DNA from: Fomitopsis serialis
Taxonomy: Eukaryota; Basidiomycota; Agaricomycetes; Polyporales; Fomitopsidaceae
Direction: 5' to 3'
DNA: 64,000 nucleotides
Assembly (NCBI RefSeq): GCF_022376445.1
Contig: NW_025955081.1
Coordinates: forward strand, 60,914-124,913
Each line of letters starts with the position of its first letter. Positions within the stretch are counted from its first letter, which is position 1. Positions 35,539-46,688 of the stretch are shown here, one piece after another. Below the pieces are notes generated by a model. That model had not been told where the DNA came from, did no database searches, and saw only the letters and a list, made by a program, of their open reading frames with translations. The position numbers and the translations under genes were made by a program.

Positions 35539-38500
35539 TTACAAATCCCCGCCATAGTCCTGTAACGTCGTCCAAGAGGGGACCATCGGTGGAGTTGCAA
35601 CCCCGCCTTGATCATTGCTGGGTCCGGGTTCGTGTTCCCCGGATGTCATCGCAACATCATTGTCATCCGGCGGCTCGGTCCGCTGCGCTGTCACGTCCGA
35701 GTCCCCATGAAGTCCGGGCGCGTTCGGCGTAACACTCGGTGATACGGGGCGTTCCCCATCGTGGGTTTGGCCTGTCTGCACAACGCTGTGAGCATGCATC
35801 GCTGCATCGAGCACCGTGCTGCTTACCGGCTCTGCAGACGTGCCTTGTGGCACAATACCCGGCTCGTTATCCGGCTCGTTACCTGGGGTCTCCACGACGT
35901 TCTCCTGGGCCTCATTTGACGACTGCTGCTCAGCCGGAGTCATACCGGGAAGGACTTCCTGCGAAGGGGTGACCGGCGGCTGTGAATCTGGAACCGTATT
36001 GTGCGAGTTGGGGGGCGGGGGGTCACAGTGGCCACATGCACCCCCATCCTCTGCTTTGTCGCCGGACACGCCACTCTCTCTGACATCGTGGTTTTTGACC
36101 GCGAGACCCGAAGGGCTTTGGCATGGCGGTGGGGGGAGAGGTGGGGGAGTCTGGGGGGGAGAGGCGGGGGAGTCTGGGAAGGCTGGGGGGGAGAGGCGGG
36201 GGAGTCTGGTATGGCCCTCGGGACCGCCTGGTAACAACCTGCGAGGCATCGTGCACCGCAGGACCGAGGTCCTGGGACACAGCCTCTGCCGCTGCGTCAT
36301 CTTGCCCGAGATGCGCCCTGTCACTGCCAGAGCCCTCGACCACCACGGCGGGTGGAATTTCGGACCGAACAGACTGTGTGGGGCTCGCTGCCATGCTCAG
36401 TGTCGGAGGCGGGGTCATGCGGACAGGGCCCGCCGCTCGTTTCGGGCTCTCCGCCTTTTCCCATCCAATGTTGTTCTCCGCCGACCAATCCATCTCGATG
36501 TCGGCTCCCTGGACGTCCGTTGCGAACGAGAGTGTGATGGCGGCGCCGGGAGCAACCTGCTCTTCATCCATATTGATGTCGTTCTCCAAGACGGGCGCGT
36601 CTTGAAGCTCGCTTGCCGATGGCTCACGGTCCGAAGTCGACGACAAGACCTCGGGATCTTGAGGGGTACCGGAACCCGAAGCCTCGGGCGGCCCCGATGC
36701 TGTATCCGTTTCGCCGGAAGGGAGGCGGCCCTCTGAAATGCAGTCGTCAGTGTTGTTACGACGGATCCATCCAATAAGACTCACCACGGCCAAGGACGAG
36801 CGCACGGAAAGCGTCGAATTCCTGCCTAAGCTGCTGGTACATCTGCCGCAGCTCCACATTCTCCTGTCGCAACTTGTGTAGCTCCTGCGAAATTACGCTT
36901 GCTGACTGGAGCATCACAACCCCCCGCGGCTCTTGCCCGGAAGGTAGCGGTGCTATTTCTGGTCAATGTGAGCGAAACACATCATGGTCACCACGAAGTA
37001 ACTCACGATGCGGGGGCTCCCCGATGTAAGCTGGGACAACGCGTGGTCGCTCAATTTGACCGGCATTTTGTGAAGGGCCGGCGACGCGACCCGGGGACCC
37101 CGGTTCTGGAGTGCTTGCGTCTTCTGGCTCTGCTGACGACTCCGGTGTCTTCGTGGCAGATCTGCTACCGGCGTGCTTCTTTTTCTGTACTGGTTCCGAC
37201 ACGATCCGCGGCCGTTTTGCGGGACGGCGAGCTGTCCGGGTGCTTCGTCGAGAAGACGTAGTGGCCACTGATCCGGCGTCCGATTCTGCTGCCCCGTCAA
37301 ACTCAGAGTCTGGAGGCGGTGTCGCCTCTGATGTCGCTGACTGAGATCGCGACCGTTTTCGCGGATTTGCTTTCCGCCCAGTGGGTGTGCGGGACCGCCC
37401 GCACTTGATTTCATGGGTTCCCGATGTGTCGTAGTCTACACAGGGATTGTGGCCCCGGAAGCACTCGTCGCAGGTCCTCGTGTTCCGCGCGGGGTCGCTC
37501 GAGATCCAGCAATGCATGGAGCGGCATTTGATGCAAGTCGTGGGCTTCAAAAGGCGTCAGCGGTGCGGAGGGAAATGCAACAGGATGACTTACGCGCACT
37601 CTGAGCCATCTCTGGCGCCGTTTCTTCATGATATCCGGGTGCTCCCAGTCGAAGTGCGGCAGCCCCTCCTGTGAGCGCTCGGCTGCAACGACATCCGCAA
37701 GATACTTGATGTCCTTTGTCTTGATTGCCCTGCTAATGCGTTGGTCCAAGGCCTCACCCGGTGTGATGTCCACATCCCAGTATGCTTTTGCCTCCGCAGC
37801 TGCGTTCTCAAGGTCGGTGGGCGATTCCTCACGGTCTGCGCGCGGCGTCAGGGAGACTGCTAGACGCCACGGATATGCTCCTCACCTTTACCCATCTCCT
37901 TGTCATCGTCCAAAGACATGACACTTGCCTCCCATGTCTTTCCGCGGGCTTTGCTGCTCGATGTCTTGCTCTTCCTAGGCACCACGGGCTCCGCTTCCTC
38001 GTCCTCGTCCACAACGAGGACATTGTCCGCATCCTCGTCCTCGTTCACAGGGTGGACGCTGTCCGCTTGCTTCTTGCCTTTTGCCTTGGTCCCCGGGGTC
38101 GCCTTTGTTTTCCGCGTGACCTGCTCTCGCTCCTCGTCCGCGTCCTCGGCAAAGTCGACGCTCCGCGCCCGTTGTTTTCCCTTTGCTTTAGCAGACGCGG
38201 TGCTGGTCAGTTTCTTCGGCCCGGGCTTGGGGCGCTGTCCCCCTTGCTCGGCGTCACCTGACCGCTGCTTGTTGGACTTCTTGGTGGGCGGGGTGGGCGG
38301 TCTCGCCGCCGGCCTGACGGGCGTGACTTGGCGGCGGAATGGGGGGTTCGTGGGCCTCGGACTAACTTCCGGCTCGCCGGAATCGTCGACGGCCATGTCG
38401 TCCTCGTGGTTTTCAGGGAGATCAAATGCGACCGCATGTTGGGGGCGGGAATTTGAGGGAAGGGGATGCGGTGAGGCCACAACATGTGACGGCTTGCCCG

Positions 38501-38999
38501 AGGCCACAATGGGAGGGCCACGCGGGGTATACCACAGATTCTGGAGGATTCTCGGGTCGTCCCGCGTGATACGGGCGACGCGCCCATGATGGTCAGGGTA
38601 TGGTGGTTGAGCCGCGAGTTCTTCCATCGCGGAGATCACCAATGGTGGCACGTACACCGGCCACTCGTTTGCAGCCGCGGATGAGAGAGCCTTGGCAGCA
38701 TCGACCTGGCAAACGTTTTAGTTAATGCTGCAAGGACAGCTACAGCGGATGCACGCACCCCCCATTTTTTGACCTTGTTCCACTGGTCCGCACACTCATG
38801 TTCAGTATGTCCCGTGTATATAAAGAAAGGCACTTACGATCTTCTGCATTACTTTCGCATCCTGGGCTTTGGGCATCTTCTCCGCCTTGACAAAATCTTC
38901 GAGTTTCGACTCGCATTGGACCAACAATCCCATGACTTGCTCCATCGTCACTACCTTAGGGCCCTCTTCGTCCGGACCGGGGTTGTTTGTCGACGACAT
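35539..38999 (-). CDS. Zn-finger/coiled-coil family gene 2
   Basis: Unknown protein, the intact paralogue of the split gene. It starts at 38999 (MSSTNNPGPDEEGPKVV). In order: an N-terminal helix (VVTMEQVMGLLVQCESKLED); a conserved VISAMEELAA...ARITRDDPR block near 38540-38640; a long Lys/Glu-rich linker with nuclear localisation-like runs (PTKKSNKQRSG; SAKAKGKQRARS); a FDWEHPDIMKKRRQRWLR block near 37600; a Cys cluster CIKCRSMHCWISSDP...CDECFRGHNPC near 37470-37540; KRPRIV-type basic runs; a leucine/glutamine coiled coil (LHKLRQENVELRQMYQQLRQ near 36850); and an acidic Pro/Ser-rich tail ending DYGGDL at 35539. Spacing C-x2-C-x4-C-x(n)-C-x2-C-x5-C suggests Zn binding and perhaps DNA binding. 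Frame changes around 36180-36240 sit in C7 runs and are probably consensus errors. Confidence 0.6.
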
Positions 39000-39214
39000 T
39001 GTAAACGAAAGCCGAGGGATGGGCGAAGCAGGCGGATTACAGGCGGCAATGGGGTGGACGTTGGTGATGGAATTCAGGTAGTGACGATTGAGCGGCAGCG
39101 ACAAACTGTGGGAACGCAGCCACAGACACGTGACCTGTGTGGCTGAGCCGCGCCGTGGGACATCCGATCGATCTCACTGATGAGATCTGAACCAACCTCT
39201 TGCTCCCTGCAACC
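39000..39214. promoter_or_regulatory. Divergent promoter between family gene 2 and SIM-repeat gene
   Basis: 215 bases between divergent start codons (38999 minus, 39215 plus). It contains CACGTGAC at about 39125-39132, an E-box-like palindrome. No TATA box is obvious. Confidence 0.45.
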
Positions 39215-41427
39215 ATGTCGAAATCAGTTGTTGCGATTATGAAGCGTAAAGATGGTAAGTGTGACTTTTATACTCGTATTGGAAGCATTCCTAACAGCGC
39301 CATATTCAGGATCACCCGCTACACCCGGGCCAGCCGGTATTTCGTCCGGACAGGCAAATCCAGACCAGACGCGGTCGCAGGAGCTGCGTGACTTGCTTGG
39401 TTCGTTGTCGGTGCGTCGATACTTATTGTTTCACATAGGATGGTGCGCTCACCCGGTGACGCCGCCCAGGATGCCAGTGATGTCGAGGATGACCAAGGTA
39501 TGTCGGGTCGCAATGGCTTGTAGTCTGGATGCCACATTGACTCGGGCTTACTGTGTCAGCACCACTGATCATCCCACCGAGACCCGGTACACTTCCGCCC
39601 ACCGAACCGGATGCCATGGTGAGCACAGTCATCAGGAATCCCGGAATACAATTGACTCGGGTGCAGGACACAAGTCCGGACGGTGGCCCGTCGTCAGGCG
39701 GTGTAGATAATGGTGCCGGTGCTGATGCCATGGTCGTCTCCGACGGGGAAACCAAACAGGCGTCACCACCCCGCCGTTGGTTTGTCATGCCTGTCCCTCT
39801 CCCGCGGCGAAGGCCTCCGGGTGCTCCCGTAGTTATTTGCCCTGACTCAGACCCCGAAAGCAATACACCGGTAAGACCGTCAGTTGGCCTGACCAGACCC
39901 GGAACCACTGGCATTGCCAGTAGAGTGACGAATGCTCTGGTATTGTCGGACACTGACTCCGATCTGGACACCCTGGACAAGCCCCTGGCTATGCCGTCGA
40001 GATCTGCAAGCACCGTTGCCACCTCGGCATCGAGCGGGCGTGCGGGAACACTCAATTTGTCCGACGGCGACTCGGACGGCGAGTCGGATGTAGGGGGACC
40101 CGTGGGCCCTTTTGTTATCCCCAGCAGGCAAGCACACCCGGGTTCATCAACGCACGGGTCAAAGACGAGTCGTACCGGCTCCCTCCTCTCTACGGTGATC
40201 GACCTATCAAGCGGCGATGAATCTGATTCGGGGGCGGACGGGCAACCGTTCCTCATCCCGCACAGGCCGGCAAGTGTGGCTACGCCGGTCGCAACTCCGC
40301 AGGCTACACCGGTCGCAGCTTCCCAGGCTGGTCATGCCGTTGCATATCCGAAAATCTCCCCTGCCCGTGCTGCAACGCCATTGGATTTGTCATCGGGTGA
40401 CGAGGAAATGGAGTCGAGAGGCATCGAGCAACTGCTAGTCATCCCGCCCAGGCCGGCGAGAATGGCTACGCCTGTCGCCGCTCCGCACGCGGCACGTTCC
40501 TCCAGCCGTCCGCAGTTCTCCCCTTCCCTGGGACCCACAACGATGACCGCCGGTCGTGGGCCACCGCGGGTTCCTGCCCGATTCGGAAACATATTCGGGC
40601 TTGGGGCAACTGGCCCAAGGGATGAAGCTAGGATGCCTGCCGGTATGCGAATTGAACGGGTCTTGCTGGGTAGCATCCCGGATGGACAAGAACAGCGATT
40701 TGAAGCTACGTTATCGAGGGTAAGCCATCGAAATGGTGGGTACATTCAAACTGATGACGAGTTGGGTACTGCAGGCTATCCCCCTTGTGGAAGAGTGCTC
40801 GGGTGTACGTGCGTTGAGCAGTAGCCCGGCCCATGACTCCGCCAGGTCTGAACATGTTGCTGGTCCGTCGGGTTCGAACACTGGTGAAGGTGAGTCGTTT
40901 GAACAGCCAGTCTACTTCTGGCGTCCGGTGGCGGGCGTCCGGGGGCGGGCGGGGTGGTCGATCCGCTGGTGTGGCGGCTTTCTCACAAAGTTGATTCATA
41001 TCCCAGGTAGCAGTTCTCCATTCCGGGGGAATTCCTCTGCAGCCGGGCGATCGCAGTCCCCCAGCGAGTGGCCCGGGCCGTGGCGCACTGCAGTATCGCC
41101 GGAGGAGGAGGAATTCCAAGGTAGGCCGATTCCATATGGAGCATTCCATTATCTCTCATATGTGCCACAGTTGCCCACGGGATCGTCCGGGGTCCCACAT
41201 ACGAAGGCCCCCTTCTGACGATGCTGCGACGGCAGATGCAGGAGAGCAATGTCGTGAAGGCGCGATTGGAGGCACTGCGAGAAATGAGGAAGGCAAACAG
41301 GCAAGGCGGGGAAATGCTGCTGAGGCTGAAGGAGCGCTGCGGCGCAGATAAAAAGTGGTGGAAATTAGATAACCGTTGTGTATTATATATTGCTTGCAGC
41401 CTTAACTGGCTCGCTGATGATGCTTGA
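39215..41427 (+). CDS. Protein of repeated SIM-like acidic modules
   Basis: Unknown protein starting MSKSVVAIMKRKDGSPATP at 39215. Early exons are joined by introns near 39253-39308, 39413-39466, 39493-39557 and 39618-39665. The body consists of about seven degenerate modules. Most pair a hydrophobic-then-acidic motif (DAMVVSDGE, APVVICPDSD, ALVLSDTDSD, LNLSDGDSD, TVIDLSSGDESD, PLDLSSGDEE) with a basic-proline motif (PLIIPPRP, FVIPSRQA, FLIPHRPA, LVIPPRPA). The first motif matches the SUMO-interacting motif pattern V/I-x-V/I/L with acidic and Ser flanks. After further introns the C-terminus is a Lys/Arg/Glu-rich helix (KARLEALREMRKANRQG) ending WLADDA at 41427. Function is inferred only from motif shape; exon borders after 40730 are uncertain. 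Confidence 0.6.
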
Positions 41428-42310
41428 GACAGTGGGGATCGACTCGGTATGGCTGCAGTGTATCATGTCAGCTGGTCGGAAAGCAATGCTAGTGCCCCGC
41501 CCCCCTAGCTTCCCGGCGGTCTGAGAAACCACTGACCACCCTAGCCACAGGAAAAGGGATGTAGTTTCGGATCAGCTCGAGTCTCAGCCGACTCGATAGG
41601 GATCTGGAATCTCACATCCCGGCCAAACTGACAGCATCCGACATACCTCATGCCGGCCGAGGCAACAAAGTAAGGAGAGCGGCATCGCCTTGTGTGCGTC
41701 GGCTGCTGCACCATGAAAGCCATTCTTAGCAGACTCGGCCGACCGGGACATAATGGTGAGTCTCTTATTGTTGGAGAACTCTCCGGCCGACGTGCCACCG
41801 CCCCGATGTATTGTTACGGCATGATTGCCAAGGGAAGGTATCGGCCCACCAGGCGACACTGATTGGGTTGAGAATGACTGCAGATCCTCAGCAGGGCGGC
41901 CGGGAAAACTACCATGGTTTATCCAACGCGCGGCCGCCGCGGGACGAACACGCCACCCGCTGGTCGGCCGACCAGATATAGACCGCCCGGTCGTACCGCC
42001 GGCCGCCCGGGTGGACAAGGGATTTCTGACCGTCGGCCGCTGAGGCTGGAGATAGGAATCTCATTCTCGGCCGACCGGCGAGGGATGTCAGCAGCCAATG
42101 TAAGGAGCTAACAACCTGTGGTGGGCGGCCGACCCGGAGGTGCTCATTCAGTTTGACGCGTCGGCCGACACGCAGGCGGCCGGAAAGTCTGAGCATCGGC
42201 CAACCCGGGCACTAACGGCGGAGTCAAACCGTCGGCCGACGTCGGGTGACCGGGTAACGATAAGTGAATCTCACGTCGGTTGGCCGGGTAACAACAGGGT
42301 GTTTAGCTAG
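41428..42310. repeat. Gene-free segment rich in TCGGCCGA/GGCCGACC words
   Basis: Between the SIM-repeat gene and Gypsy B, about 41580-42290 contains more than ten copies of the short palindromic word CGGCCGA or close variants on both strands. No open frame was credible and no convincing terminal repeats were found. It could be the inner part of a DNA transposon with transposase-binding subrepeats, or a Gypsy LTR remnant. Confidence 0.4.
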
Positions 42311-43744
42311 ATGGGCTCACGCTCAGACAAAGCTCGAAAGCTAGACGCACGTGTCGAGCAAGTCAAGCATTTCCTGATGACACTTTCCAAGCCAGATGGA
42401 CTTTCGCAACAAGCGTTCGAAGCGTTCTACAAGTACGCGACACAGTTCTTCGTCACCGGGGATCGACTCTGGAGACGGAATGGTCAAGGCGCGCATAAGG
42501 TTGTCCTACCACCCGAGCGAAGGCTTTGAACATTACGCGAGAGCCACGATAGGATCGGACACCGCGGAATCCACGCAACGATCGTAGCAGTCTCCGAACG
42601 CTTCTGGTGGCCCGATCACAAGTCCGACATAGGCTGGTATGTTCGAACGTGCGACCTATGTCAGAAGCGTCAGTTACGACAGATCCTCATCCCACCGACG
42701 GTCGCGATGCCAGCCGGACTATTCATGAAGGTGTTCTGCGACACGATGTTCATGCCTGTTTCGGGAGGCTATAAGCTCATAGCGCAAGCGCGCTGTTCTT
42801 CGATCACGTATCCCGAAGCCCGAATGCTTCGAAGAGAGACAGCTCAGACCCTTGGCGAGTGGCTATATCAAGACATTGTCTGTCGCTGGGGTACGCTTGT
42901 TGAACTAGTCTCCGACAACGGCGGACCCTGGGTCAAGGTGCTCGAGTACCTCTCGAAGAAGTATCACATCAACCATATCAGGATCAGTGGCTACAACTCG
43001 CGAGCAAACGGTATCGTCGAACGGTCGCACTTTGACATGAGACAAGCGTTGTTTAAGGCTGCCGACGGAGATCAGTCGCGCTGGTCACAGGTCTTCCATT
43101 CAGTACTATGGTCCGAACGCGTAACAACTCGTCGAAGAATGGGATGTTCGCCATACTTTGCGGTGACAGGCACGCATCCGATACTGCCTCTCGACGTCAT
43201 CGAAGCAACGTACCTTGTCCCACCGCCTGAGAGAGCACTCGACACTACCGACTTGATTGCTCGACGAGCCATAGCACTTCAGAAACGGTCGGAGGACCTT
43301 TCAAAGATCTATTCGAAGGTCTACGAAGCGAGGCGTGAGGCGGCCCGACGCTTCGAACGAGAGCACCAGTACACGATCAAAGACTTCGACTTCCAACGTG
43401 GGGACTTAGTCCTCGTCCGAAATACAGCGATCGAAAAGGCCTTGAATCGTAAGATGCGTCCACGATACCAAGGGCCTATGGTCGTTGTATCTCGGAACCG
43501 AGGAGGTGCCTACATCATCGCTGAACTAGATGGCACGGTCCTCGACAGACCTATCGCCGCTTTTCGAGTCATCCCATATCTTGCTCGAAGGTCAATCACG
43601 ATTTCACTCGAACACTTAGACATACCCTTCGAACGCTTGAGGGAGATGGAGCAGTCAGACACTCTAGGGGACGACGAGCCAGAGGCGTCCGGTTTACCCG
43701 ACGAGCTAGACGATGAGTCTTCAGCTTCAGAGGACAAAGAATGA
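42311..43744 (+). CDS. Gypsy B integrase fragment
   Basis: It starts in the spacer before the HHCC zinc domain (AHDRIGHRGIHATIVAVSER; RTCDLCQKRQ near 42540-42670). One frame change occurs at about 42530. The catalytic core follows with Asp near FCDTMFM, Asp in ELVSDNGGPW and Glu in RANGIVERSHFDMRQ, about 38 residues after the second Asp. The C-terminal region (FDFQRGDLVLVRNTA; RYQGPMVVVSRNRGGAYII) resembles retroviral-type integrase tails. No chromodomain is seen, so it is a lineage different from Gypsy A. The protein ends in an acidic stretch at 43744. Confidence 0.82.
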
Positions 43745-43989
43745 GTCTGTCAAGAGACTCGTGCAAGTATACCCTATACAGATTCAGGCTTTAAAACACC
43801 ACCATTCCTTTTCACTTCAATTCTTCGAACATTGTGGCAACATTAGAAACAAGATACTCATTATACAGTACGCGGACAAGAGACGTTACAAATCGGCAGC
43901 CACATGCGCGAGACATAGTCAGGACACTACAAGTACAGGTACGGGACCCCGAACACGGACACAAGCTACGAACACGACCTACGAACACC

Positions 43990-45651
43990 CTACTTCAAAC
44001 TCTTGCCCTTCGAAGGCCCGGCCGAGGGTCCAGCAGCGGGCGGATCGAACGCGCCACGCGCAACTCCAGTGGACTCGACGTACAGCTCGTCGACGCGACG
44101 GCTGTAGTACTCCTGGAGGCCCTCGAGCACCGCAAGCTCGAGACCCATCAAGTTCAGCGATGCCTCGACGTTGCCGACGCGCTCGGTGGTCGCAGTCAAG
44201 GCGGCACGGGCCTCGGCGAGCGAGCAGACCGGGGCGCACTGCGCCTGGAGAATCACCGAGATATCGATCAGCGGGGTCTGCGTCTGCGCGGCGTGCAAGG
44301 CCGCGGCGGCACGGGGATGGAGAGGCATGCGCGACGTCATGAAGGCCGCAGCGCCCAAGGCCGGGACCATGACAGGAGCTGGAGGTGCGGGGGCTGCAGG
44401 CTCCTCGGCGTCGCCGCCCTTGCCTACGAAACGGAGATGTCAGCTACGAACGACCCTCCGGTCTTCGAAGATAGGGAGTAGACTTACCGGCACGACGCGC
44501 CTTACGAGTGCCCGCCAGCGTGGCGGCGCCCCAGTAGCAGCCCTGCTGATCGTGCAGGCACTGATTGCAGGCGACCGCGTCAGCCTCGAAAATGCACTCC
44601 TTAGGAGTCGCGTAGCCCGCGGCGCAACGGTCGCACTAAAAGCACGAACAGTTAGAAGAATACGACAAAGAAAGGCAACCGAAATACTCACCGCCATAGT
44701 CCTGTCACGGACGGTAGTCGCGCGAGCGACGAGCTTGCGGACGGCGGGGTCCGTGACATCAGGGGCCGAGCCATCAGCCGGGGCCTTCCGCTTTTTGTTC
44801 TTCTTCGAGCCCTTGGGCTCGGGACGATCTCGACTTCGGGCGACTCGGCGCGAGCCGTCGAGACATCCGAGGCGGTGGGGGACTGCGCGCGGGACTTACC
44901 TTTGCCACGAGCGCCTGACCGACCACGTCGCGGCAAAGTCTTCTCCTCGCGAAGCTGACGAGCAGCCTCGCGTTTGTGGGCCTCGGCGGCCTCCTCGAGC
45001 TCGGCGGCCTCGCGGCGTTCGAGATCTTCGGCCTCGGCGGCCTCGCGACGAGCGTGTTCTTCGGCCTCCCGAGCCTCGCGAGCTTTCTGGGCCTCGGCCT
45101 CCAGACGTTCGCGTTCTTCGGCCTCCAGACGCTCGCGCTCCTCGGCCTCCAGACGAAGGCGGGTTTGTTCGGCCTCCCAGAGCGCGCGCTTCTCGTGTTC
45201 GAGCACGGCGTGCTTGATGGCGGCCTCGAGCAGAGGCCACTCCATGTTGTCGGCGCACTGGCGTGCGGCGTCCGGGTTTACGTCCGTGGCGAGGACGAGG
45301 AGATGGCCAAGGGCCGTCGCGTGGCGCTGCGAAAGGAACGCGCCTTTCGTCACGCGAGTGAAACGGTTCTTCGAACACTTCAAGTCAGCGCAAACAAAAC
45401 GAGGCGGATCCCGAACTCACGACAGCCGCGTATGCGCCCTCGATCCACTCCTCGATGGCGTCCGGATTCTCGGGGATGAGGTGCCCCACGACCCAGTTGG
45501 CGAGAGGAGCCATGGGGCTCTTTGGGTCGTGAGGGACGGGGAAGCCGGTCTTCGCGTCCACGGTGTACTTGTCGTCCGACGCAGAGGCGCCGGCAGGTTC
45601 GGGAGACTTGGCGAAGGCGGGAGTGGGCGCGGGAGCAGACGAGGCGGACAT
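43990..45651 (-). CDS. Antisense Zn-finger/coiled-coil gene of Gypsy B
   Basis: Unknown protein on the strand opposite integrase; stops are about 245 bases apart. It starts MSASSAPAPTPAFAKSPEPA at 45651. After an intron comes FTRVTKGAFLSQRHATALGH, then a long A/E/R coiled coil (about 44960-45210), a Lys-rich stretch (KGSKKNKKRKAPADG) and, after another intron, a Cys cluster CDRCAAGYATPKEC...CNQCLHDQQGC (C-x2-C-x8-C...C-x2-C-x5-C). The C-terminal helical region (SLAEARAALTATTERVG; LNLMGLELAVLEGLQEYYSR) ends KGKSLK at 43990. TATA-like catatagcg lies about 75 bases upstream of the ATG. A CCC run near 44821 is one base short. The architecture parallels the antisense gene of Gypsy A although the sequences are diverged. 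Confidence 0.6.
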
Positions 45652-46023
45652 GGGGCGAGCAAGTGGGGACGAAGATGGACGAGCGAAGCGGGGGATTAAG
45701 CGAAGTTCGGCTGGGATCCCCCCCGCTATATGTGCGCTCGAGCTTTGTGGGTCCACCTACCGCGTTCGAGGCGCTGAAACAACGGGGATCATCCCCATCA
45801 GAACCAGTCAAAAACGGGAAAGAAGTGCTGACCTCCCGTCCAATGGGATTAATTCTTCGGATCAACGTGATCGAAGCGCGTCCTGCCGTTCGCTAATCGC
45901 TTCTCGAGTGCTCGCCATTGGACAAGACCTTCGGACGGCCTGGTGCGGAAGTATCTCGATGATCGCGGACGCAAATCAAGCGCCGGCGTGTTCGCGCTGA
46001 CCGGGGACGGTCAGTATCTCAGT

Positions 46024-46033
46024 AAGGGGGAGA
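46024..46033 (+). other. Polypurine tract candidate of Gypsy B
   Basis: AAGGGGGAGA followed by TGATGAGCCC, where an LTR could begin. It lies beyond the 5' end of the antisense Zn-finger gene, so that gene would be internal to the element. Confidence 0.4.
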
Positions 46034-46257
46034 TGATGAGCCCTTAGCTCATCTACCCACCGAAAACGCCATTTACGGTCGATACAACGGTACACTAAGT
46101 CAGAACGGTTGACGCACTGTCCGTCCGTTCAAGGGAACCGCCCGATGTTCGAAGCTCAAGCGTCAATGTTCGGAACCCTTAGTGACAGAGGCAAGCGGTT
46201 TAGAAGTGTCGCTACATTGGTAGGACTCCGGAGCAAGTACACGGCTAGGTCAAACTA

Positions 46258-46657
46258 CTATATCGGGTCACGATCTCGGACAGCCTAGGTAGTCGGTCAC
46301 TCGAGCCTCATTCAACAATCACCCCTTTTATAGCTATGAAATAAATCGTAGCATGTCTCAATGAATCCTTGTAATGCCTGTACAGAATTTGAAGCCAATA
46401 CACTGAGATCTGTGTGCAGGAAAAATCACCCTTTGCGATGATACCTATTTCTGGTAAGCAGTGTGGCTCACCCTACTCTCGACCAGAATGTTAGCTACTG
46501 AGCTCGACTCAATGATCGTATATTTTTTCTCATATTTTTCTCGTATTCCTGAGGTCTTTTAACATACCTCCTCACAAGAATTCAGGTCATTATGGCCCAT
46601 ACAGAGTGAGGAGGGCTTGTCGAATGCTTAGGTGGCCGAGATCGTGACCCGATATAG
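46258..46657. mobile_element. Tc1/mariner-like MITE
   Basis: A 400-bp element with terminal inverted repeats: 22 perfect bases (CTATATCGGGTCACGATCTC plus GG) followed by a further imperfect stretch to about 31 bp. It is flanked on both sides by TA (46256-46257 and 46658-46659), the Tc1/mariner target duplication. There is no coding capacity. The interior is AT-rich and includes tttatagctatgaaataaat. Confidence 0.8.
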
Positions 46658-46688
46658 TAACTAGTGACGGCCTCGGCAACTCTCGTAT

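Noticed and set aside
35816..36736. A 306-codon plus-strand frame as a gene
   Set aside because: It is the shadow of the coding exons of the minus-strand Zn-cluster gene, whose conserved blocks match its paralogue.
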